64,000 nt of DNA from Prevotellaceae bacterium (GTDB lineage: Bacteria > Bacteroidota > Bacteroidia > Bacteroidales > UBA932). The first letter of the stretch is position 1. The number at the start of each line of letters is the position of its first letter. Below are positions 26,215 to 36,834 of the stretch, in pieces. The notes under the pieces are model-generated. The model did no database searches. It had not been told where the DNA came from and saw nothing but the letters and a program-made list of their open reading frames with translations. The position numbers were made by a program, and so were the translations under genes. The DNA lies in the NCBI GenBank assembly GCA_031258195.1, contig JAIRNF010000010.1, positions 19,607-83,606 of the forward strand, given 5' to 3'.

Positions 26215-28047
26215 ATGAATAAGAATTTTTCGCGTTTGCTGGCATTTGCAAAGCCATACGCAAAGTTTTGGCCTCGCTATTTACTATTTGTTATTCCGGG
26301 AACAATATTTAGCGTAATCAACTATGTGTTGCTTATACCTTTGCTAAATGTCATATTCGATCCCGATCAAATAGATACCGTATCTCACTTACCTGAATTT
26401 TCATTATCAGTAAGCTATTTTGTTAGCGTATTTAACTACTACGTAGGAGGCATACTTGTAAGCCAAGGACCAATGGGCGCGCTTATTTTTGTAAGCATAG
26501 CAATTGTTCTTGCTTCCTTTATCGCTAATTTCTGTAACTACATGGGGCAACGCATTATGTCTAGTATGGGTACTTATGTAGTAAAAAATATACGCGAATC
26601 GGTTTATGATAAGGTTAGCCGGTTAAGTGTGGGATATTTCAATGATCAGCGTAAGGGTAACCTGCTTTCTAGCATGTCTAATGATGTTACCGAGGTGCAA
26701 AATTCAGTAATAATATCGTTTAAGGTATTGTTTAAAGATCCGTTCGTTATTATCGCGACACTTTTCGGGTTATTTTACATATCTTACCAGCTAATGCTTA
26801 TCACGCTTATAGCGCTTCCGATATCCGGTCTTCTTATCGGAAGAATATCCAGACGTTTAAAGAGAAGCGCTAAAGATGCGCAAGATTTGCAAGGGGATAT
26901 TCTAAGTATGACAGAAGAAACTATTTCGGGCGTAAGAATAGTAAAGGCTTTTAACGCGCAGAAGTATGTTAGAGGTAAGTTTAACGATCTAAATAATAAA
27001 CATCGAGGTGTAATGAAGAAGATGCTTTTCCGTCAGGATATGGCATCCCCGTTATCTGAGTTTTTAGGAGTTACAGTTGCTGCCGGTGTGTTGCTTTGTG
27101 GAGGATGGTTTATACTTAACGGACAGTCGGATATGAGGGTCGCTTCTTTAGTCGCTTTTCTTGGGCTGTACTATCAAATACTAAACCCGGTAAAAGAAAT
27201 TACCCGAGCATATACCAACGTACAACGAGGTATGGCTTCGGCTAATCGTATATTCGCTATACTTGACGCTCCTCTTGATGTTAAGAAAGCTGCGAACCCT
27301 ATTAGCATAAAGGAGTTTAAAAATGAGATAGAGTTTAAAGATGTTAGCTTTCATTACAACACCGACGCTCAAGTTCTTAAGCATATCAATTTTACTATCG
27401 AAAAAGGAAAAATGGCGGCGCTTGTAGGGCATTCGGGTTCGGGTAAATCTACCATAGCCGATCTTATTCCGCGTTATTATGATGTTACCGGCGGCGAAAT
27501 TTTGCTTGACGGAATCAATATAAAAGACTACCGGCCGAAAGATCTTATAGGTCTTATGGGTATTGTAACGCAAGAGGCAATTCTGTTTAATGATACCGTA
27601 TTAAATAATATTGCTTTCGGGTCGGAAGGCGTAAAAGAAGAGGATGTTATACAGGCTGCAAAGATCGCTAATGCTCACGAGTTCATTGTTCATATGGATA
27701 ACGGTTACTATACCAACATTGGCGATAGGGGCGGGAAGTTGTCGGGAGGTCAGCGTCAGCGATTAGCTATAGCTCGCGCGGTACTTCGCAACCCGCCAAT
27801 TCTTATTCTAGATGAAGCCACTTCGGCGCTGGATACAGAGTCTGAACGTATGGTGCAAGACGCGCTTACTAAGCTTATGGAGAATCGTACGTCTATAGTG
27901 GTTGCGCATCGTTTATCTACTATTCAGCATGCCGACCAGATCATTGTGTTACAAGCCGGAGAAATCATTGAACGTGGTACTCATGCGGAGCTAATGGCAT
28001 TAAATGGCGCATATAAGCGTTTATGCGGTATGCAGGGATTTAGCTAG
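26215..28047 (+). CDS. ABC transporter, fused permease/ATPase (MsbA-like)
   Basis: Walker A GHSGSGKST, signature LSGGQRQRLAIARA, Walker B ILILDEATSALD, N-terminal TM domain. Confidence 0.93.
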   Translation: MNKNFSRLLAFAKPYAKFWPRYLLFVIPGTIFSVINYVLLIPLLNVIFDPDQIDTVSHLPEFSLSVSYFVSVFNYYVGGILVSQGPMGALIFVSIAIVLASFIANFCNYMGQRIMSSMGTYVVKNIRESVYDKVSRLSVGYFNDQRKGNLLSSMSNDVTEVQNSVIISFKVLFKDPFVIIATLFGLFYISYQLMLITLIALPISGLLIGRISRRLKRSAKDAQDLQGDILSMTEETISGVRIVKAFNAQKYVRGKFNDLNNKHRGVMKKMLFRQDMASPLSEFLGVTVAAGVLLCGGWFILNGQSDMRVASLVAFLGLYYQILNPVKEITRAYTNVQRGMASANRIFAILDAPLDVKKAANPISIKEFKNEIEFKDVSFHYNTDAQVLKHINFTIEKGKMAALVGHSGSGKSTIADLIPRYYDVTGGEILLDGINIKDYRPKDLIGLMGIVTQEAILFNDTVLNNIAFGSEGVKEEDVIQAAKIANAHEFIVHMDNGYYTNIGDRGGKLSGGQRQRLAIARAVLRNPPILILDEATSALDTESERMVQDALTKLMENRTSIVVAHRLSTIQHADQIIVLQAGEIIERGTHAELMALNGAYKRLCGMQGFS

Positions 28048-28063
28048 CGCATATAGCCTATTT

Positions 28064-28194
28064 GTCATTTCGAACGAAGTGAGAAATCCGCTTTATTCGT
28101 AGCGCAAAATAAGCATCAAGTATCTCGAAAAAGAAATTTTGCGCCGCGATTCTAATAAGCGGGTTTAGCTTCATTGAACTTTTCATTCGAAATA
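28064..28194. repeat. Dispersed hairpin repeat, copy B (degenerate/expanded)
   Basis: Intact left arm GTCATTTCGAACGAAGTGAGAAATCCGCTT; eroded right arm AATAAGCGGGTTT...ATTCGAAAT; nested GCGCAAAAT/ATTTTGCGC pair inside. Confidence 0.8.
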
Positions 28195-28197
28195 GTA

Positions 28198-29574
28198 CTA
28201 TTTTGCAACTCCGCCGCCAAGTACTTTGTAAAGGATAACAGTGGCAGTTAGCTTGTTAAGAAGGGCGTCGTTCAGCGATATTTCTGCGTCAAATAGCTGT
28301 CGCTGAGCGTCTAGTACATCAATGTAGTTTATAACCCCATTCACATATTGTAAGCGAGCTAACTTGTGGTACGAGAGTACCGATTCGTAAAGCGTTTCGG
28401 CTGATTTGTACATTTCTTTTGTCTTTACAAAAGTTATAATAGCATTATTTACTTCCCTAAAAACATCTAAAATCTTTTTTTCGTAGCTATAAACTTCTTG
28501 CTCATATACCGCTTGCGCAGCCTTATGCGCGGCCCTATTACGGGCCATGTTGAAAATAGGTCCTGTAATGGCGCCCGATATTAACCAAGCGGGACTTTTC
28601 AAGAAATCCGTTAGCTCTGTATTCTCAAAGCCGGCATTTCCCGTTAGCTTAATTGATGGAAACATGCCGGTAAGTGCAACGCCTACTTTTGCATTGGCTT
28701 CTCGGAGTTGCTGTTCTGCGAATCTAACATCCGGGCGACGCTGTAATAACGACGACGGTAAATCTATCGGTAGGTCGTTAGGAATTGTTAAAAGGGGAGA
28801 ATCTTTCCCTCTTGGTATTTCTGATGGGAATTCGCCCAGTAGTAGGGATAAATCGTTTTCTTTCAGCTTAATTTCCTTTTTCAAAGCGGGTACTAAAGTT
28901 TCGGTACGAGCGAGCTCTACTAAGCTTTGTCTATATGGAATCTCGGAAGTGAGTCCACCTTCGTATCGTAGCTTTGCAAAGCGTACACCTTCGCGACGCG
29001 CGTCCAGCGTCTGTTTTACGATGGTCAGCTCGTGATCTAATGCTTTTAGCTCAAAGTATGTTTGTGCTACTTGAGCGATAATAGTTAGCTGTAAAGCTCG
29101 CTGCGCTTCAACGGACTGTGAGTATGCGGCAATACCTGCCTCGTTATGCCAGCGTAGCTTACCCCATATATCTAGCTCCCATGCTATTGCCACTCCCGCT
29201 GTCAGTCCCGAATCATAAGTTTTATTATCGCCGGCATGGTTGGTAAACTCACGCTCTGCGCCAATATTAACGCCAAAGTCAGGTAGTAATTGAGAAAAGT
29301 TTATACGCTTATTGGCAATCATTTCTTTTATGTGTGCCGATGCTGATAAAAGATCTTTGTTGTTATCAAGAGCTTTTGTTATCAGGCTTTGTAGAACGGT
29401 ATCAGCGTACATAGTGCTCCATCCTATATCGGCGGTAGCTCCCTCTCCTAGACCTTCAGATTCAAATCCTACCGGTATGTTCATCTCAGATAGTTTATGC
29501 ACTCGCCCTATCCTACATGAATTACAAAGTAGGGTTAATGATACTATTATAATGAAATATGTTACGCGATTCAT
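28198..29574 (-). CDS. RND efflux outer membrane lipoprotein (TolC/NodT type)
   Basis: Lipobox-like LLCNSC, IGWSTMYADTVLQSLITKAL, LPSSLLQRRPDVRFAEQQL. Confidence 0.92.
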   Translation of the reverse strand: MNRVTYFIIIVSLTLLCNSCRIGRVHKLSEMNIPVGFESEGLGEGATADIGWSTMYADTVLQSLITKALDNNKDLLSASAHIKEMIANKRINFSQLLPDFGVNIGAEREFTNHAGDNKTYDSGLTAGVAIAWELDIWGKLRWHNEAGIAAYSQSVEAQRALQLTIIAQVAQTYFELKALDHELTIVKQTLDARREGVRFAKLRYEGGLTSEIPYRQSLVELARTETLVPALKKEIKLKENDLSLLLGEFPSEIPRGKDSPLLTIPNDLPIDLPSSLLQRRPDVRFAEQQLREANAKVGVALTGMFPSIKLTGNAGFENTELTDFLKSPAWLISGAITGPIFNMARNRAAHKAAQAVYEQEVYSYEKKILDVFREVNNAIITFVKTKEMYKSAETLYESVLSYHKLARLQYVNGVINYIDVLDAQRQLFDAEISLNDALLNKLTATVILYKVLGGGVAK

Positions 29575-29581
29575 AGCTCAA

Positions 29582-32500
29582 TTAGTTATTGCATTTACTT
29601 TTCCTTTTTATACGAAAATGTAATTCGGGGATTTTAAATCGTTTTTTGACTCTGTACACCATAACAAAGAAGAATGGCACTAAAACAATACCAATAGTCA
29701 TAGCGACAATCATTCCAAAGAATACGCCTGTACCTATCGAGTGGCGGCTTGCGGAGCCAGGACCTGAGGCGAGAACCATGGGCAGCATACCAAGAACAAA
29801 TGCAAGTGATGTCATTAATATAGGGCGGAAACGAAGTTTTGCGGCTTGAATTGCAGCTTGAACCGGGTCTGCGCATTGATCTACCTGAACTTTTGCAAAC
29901 TCAATAATAAGAATTGCATTTTTGGCTGCAAGACCGATAAGCGTGACAAGTCCTATTTTGAAGTAGATATCATTATCTAATCCAAGAACGAGTATGCCTA
30001 GATATGCGCCAAGCGCAGCAACCGGTAAAGAGAGTATGGCGGAAATAGGTACCGTCCAGCTTTCGTACTGTGCGGCGAGAAATAAAAATACAAAGAGGAA
30101 AACCAAAACCATAACTATGCCTGTTTGTCCGCTTGCCTTTTTCTCTTGGAACGACAACCCGCTCCACGCTATACCTATATTGTCAGGCAGTTTTTCTCTA
30201 GCAACTTTTTCGATAATATTCATTACCTGACCGGAGCTGCTTCCTGCGGTCGGAGTAACTTGCATAGACGCAGAGGTGTACATGTTAAATCTTGTAATGC
30301 TTCCGGGTCCGGTAGTGTAGCTGGTTTTCCCGAGTACGGTAAGCGGAACCATTGTTCCGTTTGCCGTTCTGACAAAGAAAAGGTTTAAGTCGTTTTGTGT
30401 GCCTCTGAATGATTGGTCTGCCTGAATATATACCTTGTAAATACGGTTGAACATGTTGAAGTCATTAACATATACGGAGCCAAGGTATGCTTTTAGCGTA
30501 GAAAAAATATCTGACATCGGTACGCCCAATAGCAGAGCCTGATCTTTATCCACATCAAAGTATAGCTGTGGTATTTCAGACTGTAGCGATGTTGAAACAT
30601 TTTCTACTTGCCGTTCCTGAGAGGCGTAGTAAATAAATGTGTCGGCAGCATTTACCAAATCATTCCATTGAGCATCTGATCTTGCTTGCAGCTTAACTTC
30701 AATGCCACCTGCGGATCCAAGTCCCGGTACAATAGGAGGACGACTGGTATATACGCTTACTTCGGGATAGCTATAGAATTCATTTTCAATATCTCGCGTA
30801 ACATCGGCAACGCTTACATCCCTTTTCTTCCATGGTTTTAAAATAACTGTAAGCGTAGAACGCCCTTGGTTAGTACCGACGCGGGGGCTTGAGCCTGTAA
30901 CGTTTTGTACATATGCGACCGCTTCGTGTTTTTCGATATAATCAATAGCGCGATCGGTGACTTTGCGTATGCGTTCTATTGTCGCACCTTCGGGCATTGC
31001 CAGCTCAACGGTAAAGAACCCTTGATCTTCCTGTGGTATAAAGCCTGTTGCAATATATTTATTCAGTATGAAAATTAAAACAAGCACCATTCCAAATCCG
31101 GCTAATACACGTTTAGGGCGATATAGAGCCTTTCGAATCAAACCAGTATATTTCTTATTTCCCTTTTCAAGCCAAATATTTATTTTACGGAAAATAATGT
31201 TCTTTTTCTTTTTTGGAGGACGTAGTATTTGCGCACACATTGCCGGACTCAAGGTTAGCGCGACTATTGTAGATATTAAAACAGAAACCACAATGGTTAT
31301 AGAGAATTGACGGAACAGTGACCCTGTTATTCCTTCCAGAAAGCTAACAGGTATAAATACGGCACATAGAACAAGCGATGTTGCAATAAGAGCGCCGGCT
31401 AGCTCTTTCATAGCGATATGCGTTGCTTGCCGAGCGCTAATATGTTGTGTTTCCATAATGCGCTCAACGTTTTCAACAACAACAATGGCGTCATCTACAA
31501 CAATCCCGATTGCCAGTACAAGCCCCAGCAGCGTAAGCATATTGAGAGAGAATCCCATTATTAGCATAAAACCAAACGTACCAATAAGCGAGATGGGAAC
31601 TGCCACAATGGGGATTACCGCCGCTCTCCAGTTCTGGAGCGAAAAGAAAACAACAAGAATTACCAGAATTAATGCCTCTGCCAGTGTTTTATATACCTCT
31701 TTAATAGAATCGGATATATATTCTGTCGTATCAAACGGAATGAGATAGTCGAGCCCTTCTGGAAAGTCTTTCTTTATCTCTTTCATTGCGTTTTTTACAT
31801 CTTCGGCAACTCGCATAGCGTTAGCGCCCGGTAACATATATATGCTAAGTATTGCGGCATTCTTGCCGTTTAATCCGCTTTCGGTATTGTACGAAGAGGC
31901 TTCGAGCGATACATGTGCCACATCTCTGATTCTGATGAAAGAGCCGTCGTTATCTGCTCTTACGATGATATCTTCAAAATCGCTAACAGTTGATAACCTG
32001 CCTCGTGCAGTAATAGGAATAGTAACATCTACGCCTGATAAGGGCGGTCTGCCAATCTCTCCGGCGGCAGACTCTCTATTCTGATCCTTAAGTGCATCTT
32101 GGAGGTCTTTAACGGTAACACTATAGTTAGCCATTTTATCGGGATATACCCAAATTTGCATCCCGTAGTAGCGACTACCCACATTGGAAACACGACCAAC
32201 ACCGGGAATACGGCGTAGTACATCGAGTACATTTATAGTGGCATAGTTGCTAAGGTATATTTCGTCGAATTTTGGATCGTCGGATACTAGCGAAATGGTT
32301 AGTAGCTGACTAGGAGCTTGCTTTTCCACAGAAATACCGTTTTGAACAACCTCGGCGGGTAAGCGAGATTCCGCCAGCTTAACGCGATTTTGTATTTCTA
32401 CAGCAGCAATATCGGTATTTGTACCCACGTCAAATGTAATGGTAATAGATAGTCCGCCGGAATTTGAACAGCTCGATTCCATGTAAATCATGCCCGGTGT

Positions 32501-32716
32501 GCCATTCAATTCTTGCTCTATGGGTGTTGCTACTGCCTGCGAAACGGTTGTTGCGTTAGCGCCGGGATACGACGCGCTGATTTTTACGACAGAGGGCGTA
32601 ATCTGCGGATACTGTTCGATAGGAAGCGCTATCAATCCGATTATACCAACTAATACAATCAGAATGGATAGAACCGTTGAAAAGACAGGTCGTTCAATAA
32701 AAAATCCTGAGTTCAT
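29582..32716 (-). CDS. RND efflux permease (AcrB/HAE1 family)
   Basis: FFIERPVFSTVLSILIVLVG, VDDAIVVVENVERI, GLAAKNAILIIEFAK. Confidence 0.95.
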   Translation of the reverse strand: MNSGFFIERPVFSTVLSILIVLVGIIGLIALPIEQYPQITPSVVKISASYPGANATTVSQAVATPIEQELNGTPGMIYMESSCSNSGGLSITITFDVGTNTDIAAVEIQNRVKLAESRLPAEVVQNGISVEKQAPSQLLTISLVSDDPKFDEIYLSNYATINVLDVLRRIPGVGRVSNVGSRYYGMQIWVYPDKMANYSVTVKDLQDALKDQNRESAAGEIGRPPLSGVDVTIPITARGRLSTVSDFEDIIVRADNDGSFIRIRDVAHVSLEASSYNTESGLNGKNAAILSIYMLPGANAMRVAEDVKNAMKEIKKDFPEGLDYLIPFDTTEYISDSIKEVYKTLAEALILVILVVFFSLQNWRAAVIPIVAVPISLIGTFGFMLIMGFSLNMLTLLGLVLAIGIVVDDAIVVVENVERIMETQHISARQATHIAMKELAGALIATSLVLCAVFIPVSFLEGITGSLFRQFSITIVVSVLISTIVALTLSPAMCAQILRPPKKKKNIIFRKINIWLEKGNKKYTGLIRKALYRPKRVLAGFGMVLVLIFILNKYIATGFIPQEDQGFFTVELAMPEGATIERIRKVTDRAIDYIEKHEAVAYVQNVTGSSPRVGTNQGRSTLTVILKPWKKRDVSVADVTRDIENEFYSYPEVSVYTSRPPIVPGLGSAGGIEVKLQARSDAQWNDLVNAADTFIYYASQERQVENVSTSLQSEIPQLYFDVDKDQALLLGVPMSDIFSTLKAYLGSVYVNDFNMFNRIYKVYIQADQSFRGTQNDLNLFFVRTANGTMVPLTVLGKTSYTTGPGSITRFNMYTSASMQVTPTAGSSSGQVMNIIEKVAREKLPDNIGIAWSGLSFQEKKASGQTGIVMVLVFLFVFLFLAAQYESWTVPISAILSLPVAALGAYLGILVLGLDNDIYFKIGLVTLIGLAAKNAILIIEFAKVQVDQCADPVQAAIQAAKLRFRPILMTSLAFVLGMLPMVLASGPGSASRHSIGTGVFFGMIVAMTIGIVLVPFFFVMVYRVKKRFKIPELHFRIKRKSKCNN

Positions 32717-32728
32717 ATGCTGCCCTCC

Positions 32729-33889
32729 CTAGCTATTTGGATTTACTTCTTCCTCATCGGCTGGGCTATCTTCATTTTCAGGATAACGCCATATCGCTTT
32801 CTGACCATGAGTGAGTTTTTGGTAGCCTTCGACCACAATCTTTTCGTTTGAAGAAAGACCTCTTACAACTACTATTTTATTATTCTGCTCAGGACCTGTT
32901 TCAACAAATCGTTTTTCAACTATGCTATCTGGACGAACGACGTAAAGAAACGCTCCGCCTTTTTCAATAGAAACGGCTTTTTGCGGAACAACCATAACAT
33001 TTTCCATAACATCAAGAAGAAGCCGCACGCGGGTAAACTGCCCCGGAAGCAGTACTTGGTGTGGGTTAGGTAGTTCTGCGCGTACCCCAAAAGTTCCGGT
33101 CTTTGGGTCGATGAGCGGGGATGCAAAATCTACAATTCCTTTTTCGCTGTATATCGTGTTGTCCGCAAGTGTAACGGTAACTGTTGGTTGCCACGAGCGA
33201 GTTGTATCCGGCTGACCAAGGTGTACATTGCGGCGTTGACTTCTCAGGTAATCAAGAGAGCTGAGCTTGAAATCAACTAAAACCGTATCGCGCTTAACTA
33301 CAGTGGCAAGTAGAGAAGATCCGGCTTTGCCGACAAGTGTTCCTACGTCAACGTATCGTTCGCTGATGTAACCCGATAAGGGAGAACGCACCACGGTATA
33401 GCTAAGCTGGAGTTCGGCTTGTGCTAAATCGGCTTTACTCATTGCTACGCTGGCATTAGCCATATCCAATGCGGCGATAGCGTTATCCAAATCCAGCTGG
33501 CTAGCAGCGTTTTGCTCGTATAGAGGACGCAAGCGTTGTACATCCCTTTCTCCTTTAGCGGCTTGCGCCTCATCTTTTTTTAGCTGAGCTTTGGCTTTTT
33601 CAACCCGGGCTTTATATAACGAGGCGTCGATATAAAAAAGAGGTTCGCTTGCTTTTACTTCCTTCCCTTCCTCAAATGTCATTCTTTCGAGAAAACCCTC
33701 AACTCGGGCATGTATTTCTACGCTACGCGATGCTCTAATCTGACCGGCGTATTCGCCATATATTTCAATGTTATCTATGGCAACATTTTCTACTTCAACA
33801 ATCGGTGGCTTAATCTCCGGTTCTTTACATGCGCCCAGAAAAACAATTCCGAAGAGTATTACCAGGTAAGAGGTTTTTGAATTACTCAT
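32729..33889 (-). CDS. RND efflux periplasmic adaptor (MFP)
   Basis: Lipoprotein signal GACKEPE; GQIRASRSVEIHARVEGFLERM; VRSPLSGYISERYVDVG. Confidence 0.93.
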   Translation of the reverse strand: MSNSKTSYLVILFGIVFLGACKEPEIKPPIVEVENVAIDNIEIYGEYAGQIRASRSVEIHARVEGFLERMTFEEGKEVKASEPLFYIDASLYKARVEKAKAQLKKDEAQAAKGERDVQRLRPLYEQNAASQLDLDNAIAALDMANASVAMSKADLAQAELQLSYTVVRSPLSGYISERYVDVGTLVGKAGSSLLATVVKRDTVLVDFKLSSLDYLRSQRRNVHLGQPDTTRSWQPTVTVTLADNTIYSEKGIVDFASPLIDPKTGTFGVRAELPNPHQVLLPGQFTRVRLLLDVMENVMVVPQKAVSIEKGGAFLYVVRPDSIVEKRFVETGPEQNNKIVVVRGLSSNEKIVVEGYQKLTHGQKAIWRYPENEDSPADEEEVNPNS

Positions 33890-34081
33890 TGTTGTGTTAT
33901 TTGTGTCTTTGCGGGATTTGAGCTTAAATATAAAAGACTGTGATAAATTGGACTTATCGCAAGTAGTATAGCTGTACCTATACTATAACAAATAACTTTG
34001 CATTTGGATTACTGACTTATAAAAAATAAAGAGCAAGTAAACTAATTCCGCATGCCCTTTTTAGTAAATTTAGATAATCAA

Positions 34082-34564
34082 TTACTTATAATCGTCTAAA
34101 TCAAAGCTTAAAGGTAGAAGATCTTTGATACTATTAACTGCCTGAATATGATCTGTGCTTCCCATAATTACTTTGATTGATTTACCGAAGCGTTGTTCGT
34201 TTTCCAGCAGCGATTGACGGCAGCTACCGCAAGGATAGATAGGCTTACTATTTAATATTCCGTTAATAGACGAGCTAACAGCTAAGGCAATAATAGCAAC
34301 ATTGGGATATTGAGCGTTGGCGTAGAACATGGCAACGCGTTCGGCGCATAAGCCTGACGGTGATGCCGAATTTTCTTGATTGCTTCCGCGGATAATTTCA
34401 CCGTTTTCTAAAAGAATCGCAACACCTACATTGAAGTTAGAATAAGGTGCGTACGATGTGCGGGTGGCTTCTTCTGATTTTTGCAACAGCTGTTGTTCAT
34501 CAGCCGGTAGCTCCGACTTATTAGCGTATTCTTTTACCTTAACTCTTATCTCGTATTCTTTCAT
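34082..34564 (-). CDS. cdd: Cytidine deaminase
   Basis: ENSASPSGLCAERVAMF and PCGSCRQSLLE zinc-binding motifs. Confidence 0.95.
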   Translation of the reverse strand: MKEYEIRVKVKEYANKSELPADEQQLLQKSEEATRTSYAPYSNFNVGVAILLENGEIIRGSNQENSASPSGLCAERVAMFYANAQYPNVAIIALAVSSSINGILNSKPIYPCGSCRQSLLENEQRFGKSIKVIMGSTDHIQAVNSIKDLLPLSFDLDDYK

Positions 34565-34703
34565 TGCTTTTTTGTTAGCTCAGTATTAGCGCGGTATAAA
34601 TCGCATAGCCTAATGGTATTACAAATTTACCGTTTATTACTATAAACACCAAATTGTGCTTAAAGCTCAGCCATTAGCGATATTTTACAACAAATAAAAA
34701 TGT

Positions 34704-34711
34704 TACTTTTG
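34704..34711 (+). promoter_or_regulatory. Putative -7 element TACTTTTG
   Basis: TAnnTTTG match 19 nt upstream of 34730. Confidence 0.5.
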
Positions 34712-34729
34712 CAACAAACTGTATGATAC

Positions 34730-35695
34730 ATGAAAATTCGTATTTCGTTTTTTATACTGAGCCTTTTTGCTGTACTTCCCTTTACAGTGAATGCGCAGCG
34801 ATATGCAGCAAGAACAGAATATATAGAGAAGTATAAAGATATAGCCATAAGAGAAATGAAAGATTATGGCATACCGGCCAGCATTACGCTGGCGCAAGCA
34901 TGCCTTGAATCGGGTGATGGAAAGAGCCGCTTAGCAAAGGAGGCGAATAACCATTTTGGTATAAAGTGCCATAATGATTGGACAGGAAAAAAAATATATC
35001 ACGATGATGATGCAAAAGGAGAGTGTTTTCGTGTATATTCACATGCCGAAGAGTCGTTTAAAGATCACTCTGTTTTCTTAAAATATAGACAGCGTTATGC
35101 TTCTCTTTTCGACTTAAATCCGAAGGATTATAAGGCGTGGGCGCATGGTTTAAAGAAAGCGGGCTATGCAACTAACCCGCAGTACGCGCAAATACTTATA
35201 AAAATCATAGAGGAATACGAGCTATATAAGTATGATGGCGAAGTGCCCAGATCGGAAATAAAGCTTGATACACCTCGTCAAACTGTTGAGACAAAAACCG
35301 GAGTAGTAGATATTGATAACTTTGTAGTAAAGTTCGGGCGCGAGGTATATACCAACAATGGTATTAAGTTTATTCTTGCAAAACGCCAGGATACCTATTC
35401 ACGCATAGCCGACGAGTTTGGGCTAACACGTCAGAAGCTTATGGCGTACAACGATCTTGATGATAATGCTACTATTAAAGAAGGCGACGTAATATTTGTA
35501 CAACGCAAGAAAGGTAAGGCGTCTAGGCGTTATCCCGTTCATATTGTTGAAGCGGGAGAAACAATGCATAGCATCTCTCAGCTATATGGTATTAAGCTAA
35601 GTACTTTGTATAAAAAGAACCGTATGGACATGAGCAGAGGCGAGCAACCGGTATCGGGGCAAGAGCTATACTTACGTAAGACAATGAAAAGGTAA
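34730..35695 (+). CDS. Glucosaminidase-domain peptidoglycan hydrolase with LysM repeats
   Basis: SITLAQACLESGDGKSRLAKEANNHFGIKC; C-terminal LysM-like IVEAGETMHSISQLYGIKLSTLYKKN. Confidence 0.9.
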   Translation: MKIRISFFILSLFAVLPFTVNAQRYAARTEYIEKYKDIAIREMKDYGIPASITLAQACLESGDGKSRLAKEANNHFGIKCHNDWTGKKIYHDDDAKGECFRVYSHAEESFKDHSVFLKYRQRYASLFDLNPKDYKAWAHGLKKAGYATNPQYAQILIKIIEEYELYKYDGEVPRSEIKLDTPRQTVETKTGVVDIDNFVVKFGREVYTNNGIKFILAKRQDTYSRIADEFGLTRQKLMAYNDLDDNATIKEGDVIFVQRKKGKASRRYPVHIVEAGETMHSISQLYGIKLSTLYKKNRMDMSRGEQPVSGQELYLRKTMKR

Positions 35696-35724
35696 TATTA
35701 CCAATGCTAATATAGTGGATAAGC

Positions 35725-36621
35725 ATGTCGTGGGATGATAGCGTAGCCGATTTTATCGTTCACCTCAGGGTGGAGAAATCGCTATCTAGCAATAGTATTG
35801 AGGCATACGGCGAAGATGTAAGGAAGCTACGAACATATATGGAACAGCTAGGGTTCTACTCTCCTAAAGAGGTAGAGCCTTCTCATATAGAAAATTTCTT
35901 GGCTCACTTATATGATTTGGGACTTGGAAAAACTTCTCAAGCTCGTATTTTAAGTGGCATTACAACTTTTTTCAGGTACCTTATGCTCGAAGATGAGATA
36001 GAGAAAAACCCTACGGAGCTAGTTGAAGGACCTAAGATAAGCCGTAAGCTGCCAGAAGTGCTTACGCCCGAAGAAATAGATCGGCTAATTGGCGCGATAG
36101 ACTTAAGCAAACCCGATGGACATCGTAATAAAGCTATCCTCGAAACCTTGTACAGCTGTGGTCTTCGGGTTTCGGAGCTGGTTAACCTTGAGCTGTCTAA
36201 TCTTTATTTTAACGATGAATTTATTCGGGTAATAGGTAAAGGAAATAAAGAGCGTCTTATACCTATTGGTAGTAAAGCCATAAAAGCAATACGGCTATAC
36301 CTTTCAGTAAGAACAACACAACGTGTAAATCGAGAATTTGAGAATATTGTATTCCTTAATAGAAGAGGTGATCAGCTTACACGAGCGATGGTATTTACTA
36401 TCATTAAGCGGTTGGCAAAAGCTACTGGACTAGAGAAAAATATCAGTCCGCACAGCTTTCGTCATTCGTTTGCAACACACCTCATTTCTAATGGCGCAGA
36501 TCTTCGGGCAGTGCAACAAATGTTGGGTCACGAATCAATACTTACAACCGAAATATACACACATTTAGATAGAAAACATTTATCAGAAGCTATTATTCGG
36601 TATCACCCCCGTGCTAAATAG
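35725..36621 (+). CDS. xerD: Tyrosine recombinase XerD-like
   Basis: Conserved R-H-R-H-Y set: SCGLRVSEL, SPHSFRHSFATHLISNGADLRAVQQMLGHESILTTEIYTHL. Confidence 0.92.
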   Translation: MSWDDSVADFIVHLRVEKSLSSNSIEAYGEDVRKLRTYMEQLGFYSPKEVEPSHIENFLAHLYDLGLGKTSQARILSGITTFFRYLMLEDEIEKNPTELVEGPKISRKLPEVLTPEEIDRLIGAIDLSKPDGHRNKAILETLYSCGLRVSELVNLELSNLYFNDEFIRVIGKGNKERLIPIGSKAIKAIRLYLSVRTTQRVNREFENIVFLNRRGDQLTRAMVFTIIKRLAKATGLEKNISPHSFRHSFATHLISNGADLRAVQQMLGHESILTTEIYTHLDRKHLSEAIIRYHPRAK

Positions 36622-36754
36622 CTGTAATTTATAGCTAAAATATGTTTGGCGTAAGGCTGATTTAAGTTCTTCTTTAGGCAATTTATAAGACTTTCATTGT
36701 CAACAGGCTTGTATTTACTTCGCTGTTTTTAGAAAATTAGTTCTAATCTTTTTG

Positions 36755-36762
36755 TATTTTTG
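36755..36762 (+). promoter_or_regulatory. Putative -7 element TATTTTTG of nagB
   Basis: TAnnTTTG match in the xerD-nagB gap, implying a leader of about 180 nt. Confidence 0.4.
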
Positions 36763-36834
36763 TTTGTTACTACATATGGTTGTTTTTGTTGTTATGAAAA
36801 GGAATTTTTGCGGATTATTCTTAACAAACAAAAA

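Noticed and set aside
28198-33889. RND efflux operon as a novel system
   Set aside because: Standard adaptor-permease-OMF arrangement with ordinary motifs.
35725-36621. xerD as part of an integrative element or invertible locus
   Set aside because: Full XerD-type core protein in a housekeeping context; no flanking att or inverted repeats noticed.
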